Source: Flavobacteriales bacterium (GTDB lineage: Bacteria > Bacteroidota > Bacteroidia > Flavobacteriales_F > PHOS-HE28). Taken from it: a stretch of DNA of 34,168 bases. This document shows positions 31,079 to 34,168 of this stretch, one piece after another; the first letter of the stretch is position 1, and every line of letters starts with the position of its first letter. The position numbers were made by a program, and so were the translations under genes. The notes under the pieces are model-generated. The model had not been told where the DNA came from. It searched no databases and worked only from the letters and a program-made list of their open reading frames with translations. Location: the NCBI GenBank assembly GCA_020437805.1, contig JAGQVV010000099.1:1-34168 (forward strand), written 5' to 3'.

Positions 31079-31537
31079 TCAAGCTTTGGTCGTCATCGAC
31101 CGATGCAAGGAGGCTGCCGCCATGCTCCGCACTCTGTTCCTGATCACCGGCGTCCAACCCAACAGCCAACCCGGGAAACCGAGTGCTTGTCCGCTCCATT
31201 TCCAGAGATCGAACCGATCCTCGTGAAGGATGATCAACCCATCCTTGAAGATGAATCTTGCATCGATACTGTTATGCACTTTTCGACCCGTCCTACTGAA
31301 GGTGTAGTACGCATCCCAATGGACCTTACCTCCTTCGACCGTCTCCTCCAGCACCTTGAATTCGAGGCGGAGATCCGTGCCGCTGGTCAAGAGCATTCTC
31401 CACATCGCACACACCCATTTCGCATCAAGGTTCGGGAATACCGGGTCCCTGAAATGCGCATCGGGATGATAGCACGTTGCCATGGCTGCGTGGTCATGTC
31501 GCTGAAAGGCGGAGTAGAAACGGTGGAGCAGGGACAT
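31079..31537 (-). CDS. NTF2-like / SnoaL-fold protein
   Basis: 152 residues from the ATG at 31537. LLHRFYSAFQRHDHAAMATC and HPDAHFRDPVFPNLDAKWV are the typical NTF2-like start, and VHNSIDARFIFKDGLIILHEDRFDLWKWSGQ is the usual cone-closing strand set. There is no signal peptide. Such proteins include isomerases, dehydratases and binding proteins, so the activity cannot be named. It is divergent from the OsmC gene (29 bases between starts). Its stop and that of the GH20 gene form the hexamer TGATCA. Confidence 0.87.
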   Translation of the reverse strand: MSLLHRFYSAFQRHDHAAMATCYHPDAHFRDPVFPNLDAKWVCAMWRMLLTSGTDLRLEFKVLEETVEGGKVHWDAYYTFSRTGRKVHNSIDARFIFKDGLIILHEDRFDLWKWSGQALGFPGWLLGWTPVIRNRVRSMAAASLHRSMTTKA

Positions 31538-31566
31538 GGGGTGAAAGTATCCACGAACTTCGCTCC

Positions 31567-32037
31567 ATGGCAACGCAGCACAACTATACCTTGGAGTTGG
31601 AATGGAAGGGCAACATCGGCCAAGGCACCTCCACCTACGCGGGCTATTCACGTGACCACTTGATCCGCATCGCCGGTAAACCCGATCTGATCTGCACAGC
31701 GGACCCCACCTTCCTTGGTGATGCAACGAAGCACAACCCGGAAGACCTCTTTCTCGCAGCGTTGAGCGCTTGCCACATGCTTACCTACTTGGCCTTGTGT
31801 GCACGCGCCCGGATCAATGTGTTGACCTACACCGACTCCGCAGAAGGCTCCTTGCTCCTCACTCCGGACGGCGGCGGTCATTTCACCGAAGTGCTGCTGA
31901 AACCATCGGTGGTCGTCGCCGAAGAAGCCATGCTCAAAAAGGCGCGACACTTCCACGGTGAGGTACACAAGTACTGCTTCATTGCGCGTTCGGTGAACTT
32001 CCCGGTGCGTTGCGAAGCGAGCGTAAAGGTCAGTTGA
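31567..32037 (+). CDS. OsmC-family peroxidase-like protein
   Basis: 156 residues from the ATG at 31567. The fold is plain: HNPEDLFLAALSACHMLTYL (57-74) contains the first reactive cysteine C69, and HKYCFIARSVNFPV holds the second, near residue 139. OsmC/Ohr-type proteins reduce organic hydroperoxides with two cysteines. This member is closer to the OsmC-like group common in Bacteroidota. It is cytosolic. A GAACTTCG element (31555-31562) just upstream could be its -7 box. Confidence 0.9.
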   Translation: MATQHNYTLELEWKGNIGQGTSTYAGYSRDHLIRIAGKPDLICTADPTFLGDATKHNPEDLFLAALSACHMLTYLALCARARINVLTYTDSAEGSLLLTPDGGGHFTEVLLKPSVVVAEEAMLKKARHFHGEVHKYCFIARSVNFPVRCEASVKVS

Positions 32038-32157
32038 GCGGTACGGTCAGGATCGCACCATTTCATGTATCGGGAGTTCTTGATCGAATTTCGCGGTATT
32101 CCTGGATGAGGCTTCGCGGCCGATGGTTGCAACAATACCACGATGTACATTTACGAT

Positions 32158-33804
32158 ATGACGATGACGAGGTCCTTGTTTTGTTCAGTAGGGATATGTT
32201 GTGCCCCGCTGTGCACCCAAGCCCAAGGGCTCGACAGGGTCTATCAGACGGGACTGCTCTCCGTAATAACATCAGTTCTTCAGGGTCCTTCTGGCCATTT
32301 ATACCTGGCCACGCTCGTACCGGCCGACAACTCCTTTTACCAGCCCTCCGTGATCCGGGAGGTGGATGGCTCAGGCGAGATCGTGAACGAGTGGTCGCTG
32401 AGCGTGGCCGGCAATGAGACGACAATCGTTAATGACCTACATATGCTGTCCGATAGCTCGATAATAGCAGCTGGCCAGACCAGCGGTTGTGACTTGGGGC
32501 CGTTTCAAGGGTTTGTGACGAAGTATGCCAGCGGTATCGAGCTCTGGTCGCGCACCTTCGGTGTCGGTCCGATCAAAAGTGTAGCCAGCAATGACACAAT
32601 ACTTGCCTTGGCGGATTCTGATGGACTATTGCTCACTTCGCTTGACGGAGATAGCCTCCTGTTGGTCGAATCCGTGGGATCGTATGTAAGTAAGGTTCGC
32701 AGCACAATAGAAGGATTCGTGATAATGGGTGCGGGTGGAGCATCACAAATACACCCGGATGGAACAGTTGCAAACACCTTGACGGACGTTAACATCCGAG
32801 ACTTGTTTCAATTGAGCAGTGGAAAGTTCCTTGCACTCACGATTGATTCTTTACTTGAGTTGAACTCTGCTTTGGAAAGGACCGGCATTGGAAGAGCACT
32901 CACCATTGAGTGGTCAAGACAATTCCTTGAAGACCAAGGTGACATCTTCATCTTTTCCGCTGATTCCCTGCAATTCGTCGAAGATGGTCTCAACATTGGA
33001 AATGCGATCGCCCTTGAACCGTCGGAAGGTTTGGCCATTTGGGACGCCATGATCAGCAATGGCGAACTCGTTATGGTCGGCAGCTTTTCGTGCGGTGCGA
33101 GAAGTGCTGCTCTCCGAACAATGCTCGTCCAAGGCAGTCCATCAACCCTGAGCAATGATATCGCTTTGCGGGGCGCGATGGTCGGATCATTCAATTATAC
33201 CTTGAGCACCGGCGGGTCCGGCTCGATAACATTGAGCGGGAACGCATGGATCAGTGCCTGGTTGGTGAACGTAGGTGATGAAGCCCTTCAGCATGCCACG
33301 GTCGATTACGTTGACCTGTTCTCCAATTGCGGCATGGCCGGTCGATGGGAACCATTGGACGACCTTGACTTACAACCAGGGGATAGCATTGAGGTCTCAC
33401 TCGGCCCGCTGTATGTATATCATTGGATACCCAATGGTGAGCCGGTCGACATGAGCATTTGTATCTGGGCTGCTGACGTGAACAGGCGCTTGGACCGCGA
33501 TCACACGAACAACAGAGCATGTGCGACCTTTGAAATTCCTGTCGGCGTGGAGAACCTCAGCCAGGGAACCACATTTGAACTCAATCCCAATCCAACGAGC
33601 GGCAGGGTGCGTATCAACCATGCGTTCATTGAAAAAACGGCCATTGTCGTGGTCGACAGCCAGGGGCGTATCGTGCTGCGGCCATCCGTGCCTCTCGCAG
33701 TGCCGGCATTCGACCTCGATGTCTCTGGCTTGGGACAGGGCGTCTACACGGTGACCTTGCTCAGTGATGGCTATAAGTGGTCCAAAGTGTTGGTGGTGGA
33801 GTGA
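32158..33804 (+). CDS. Secreted protein with T9SS C-terminal sorting domain, unknown function
   Basis: 548 residues from the ATG at 32158; an ATG at 32143 would overlap a possible -7 element and one at 32164 is also possible. A signal peptide follows (RSLFCSVGICCAPLCTQAQG). The body is beta-rich, with short repeats such as SVLQGPSGHLYLATLVPAD and DTILALADSDGLLLTSL, suggesting a propeller. The C-terminal 80 residues are a type-A T9SS domain: LNPNPTSGRVRIN, then GQGVYTVTLLSDGYKWSKVLVVE-like end. A domain before it (about 345-450) resembles a CARDB-type module (SAWLVNVGDEALQHATVDYV). The coding sequence is notably AT-richer than its neighbours, so recent transfer is possible. The role is unknown. 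Confidence 0.8.
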   Translation: MTMTRSLFCSVGICCAPLCTQAQGLDRVYQTGLLSVITSVLQGPSGHLYLATLVPADNSFYQPSVIREVDGSGEIVNEWSLSVAGNETTIVNDLHMLSDSSIIAAGQTSGCDLGPFQGFVTKYASGIELWSRTFGVGPIKSVASNDTILALADSDGLLLTSLDGDSLLLVESVGSYVSKVRSTIEGFVIMGAGGASQIHPDGTVANTLTDVNIRDLFQLSSGKFLALTIDSLLELNSALERTGIGRALTIEWSRQFLEDQGDIFIFSADSLQFVEDGLNIGNAIALEPSEGLAIWDAMISNGELVMVGSFSCGARSAALRTMLVQGSPSTLSNDIALRGAMVGSFNYTLSTGGSGSITLSGNAWISAWLVNVGDEALQHATVDYVDLFSNCGMAGRWEPLDDLDLQPGDSIEVSLGPLYVYHWIPNGEPVDMSICIWAADVNRRLDRDHTNNRACATFEIPVGVENLSQGTTFELNPNPTSGRVRINHAFIEKTAIVVVDSQGRIVLRPSVPLAVPAFDLDVSGLGQGVYTVTLLSDGYKWSKVLVVE

Positions 33805-34154
33805 GTCGGCCATATGAGATGTTCTCGGAGTTGCTCTTTCCATATTTGTTTCAGGCTCTCCACGAGCAAGCAGTTACACGCGCTGAAGTCAGAACTCGGA
33901 AAGTGCTGCACCTGGTCCAGAGTTTCACCTTGAATGGACCGAAGATGGCTTGGTCGGGATCTCAAGTTCTGATCGTTCTGTACCATACGCCAGTTGCCCG
34001 CAATCTGAATTGCACGAGGCTTTACTGAACGCGTTTTTCCTGACGATTGGAGTTGTTCCCGCTGAATCAGGGCATATCGCTAAGAGCCTGGTTCATGTGG
34101 AAAACTGTTATTGATCATGCCATCCTGCTCCGGTAACTTCGTGGCCCTCCTACC
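33805..34154. other. Non-coding gap of about 350 bases
   Basis: The stretch between the T9SS gene and the right-edge gene has no credible coding region. Short open frames exist on both strands (for example 33771-33986 minus), but none has a signal peptide, start context or recognisable motif. The composition is AT-rich like the preceding gene. No tRNA, repeat or insertion-sequence ends are seen. The last 45 bases contain the promoter of the next gene. Confidence 0.6.
34111..34141 (+). promoter_or_regulatory. Promoter for the gene at the right edge
   Basis: TTG at 34111-34113 and TAACTTCG at 34134-34141 are separated by 20 bases, the same spacing as for other promoters here. TAACTTCG is followed by TGGCCC. 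It points to the ATG at 34155. Confidence 0.5.
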
Positions 34155-34168
34155 ATGAAGTTCTCGCA
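34155..34168 (+). CDS. Start of a gene cut by the right edge
   Basis: ATG AAG TTC TCG CA: the first four codons (MKFS) of a probable coding region, placed 13 bases after a well-spaced promoter. A Lys-Phe start would suit a signal peptide. Nothing can be said about its function. Confidence 0.4.

Noticed and set aside
33771..33986. 71-codon minus-strand frame in the gap after the T9SS gene
   Set aside because: I considered a transposase remnant, but no catalytic motif or terminal repeat is visible and the frame has no start context.

Overview
This window looks like a chromosomal segment of a Bacteroidota bacterium, most probably a high-GC (about 55-60%) relative of the Flavobacteriales. Three lines of evidence support this. 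At least three secreted proteins end in a type IX secretion (T9SS) C-terminal sorting domain. Many genes carry a Bacteroidota-style -7 promoter element (TAnnTTTG or close variants), often with a TTG about 20 bases upstream. Several families are typical of the phylum (DUF4476, extended S16, ATP-type PEP carboxykinase, lone saccharopine dehydrogenase). I see no rRNA, tRNA, CRISPR array, intact insertion sequence or prophage, so this is mainly core genome.

Layout. 1-3100: start of a SIMPL-domain protein (cut by the edge), an outer-membrane barrel-like protein, a T9SS Kelch propeller and a small secreted protein. 3200-6000: VOC protein, thioredoxin-like protein, then ruvX, def and a TPR lipoprotein on the minus strand. 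6000-9200: a compact plus-strand run dapD, CorC/HlyC-type transporter, GT9 heptosyltransferase. 9200-12600: CCA-adding enzyme, T9SS alpha/beta hydrolase, pRiA4b ORF-3-like protein. 12600-15870: miaA, TPR protein, a YdcF/DUF218 protein carrying an inserted carbohydrate-binding-like domain, DinB-like protein and Mpo1-like membrane protein, almost without spacing. 15860-18400: an S41-like protein coupled to a BtuF/FhuD-type lipoprotein. 18530-20600: pckA and DUF423. 20700-25160: a four-gene envelope cluster (DUF4476 protein, CsgG-domain lipoprotein, LPP20-type lipoprotein, second small lipoprotein). 25300-28600: saccharopine dehydrogenase facing rpsP-rimM-trmN6. 28750-32040: GH20 hexosaminidase, NTF2-like protein, OsmC protein. 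32150-33800: a large T9SS protein in noticeably AT-richer DNA, then about 350 bases without a credible gene and the first codons of another gene.

Functionally the window mixes translation and RNA maturation (def, cca, miaA, rpsP, rimM, trmN6), central and lysine metabolism (pckA, dapD, saccharopine dehydrogenase) and cell-envelope or secreted functions. The most striking observations are a perfect 16-bp inverted-repeat element inserted in frame in dapD, the YdcF protein split by a CBM-like domain, the CsgG/LPP20/DUF4476 lipoprotein cluster, an S41 protein lacking its catalytic serine, and convergent genes whose stop codons abut or overlap in five of six cases.
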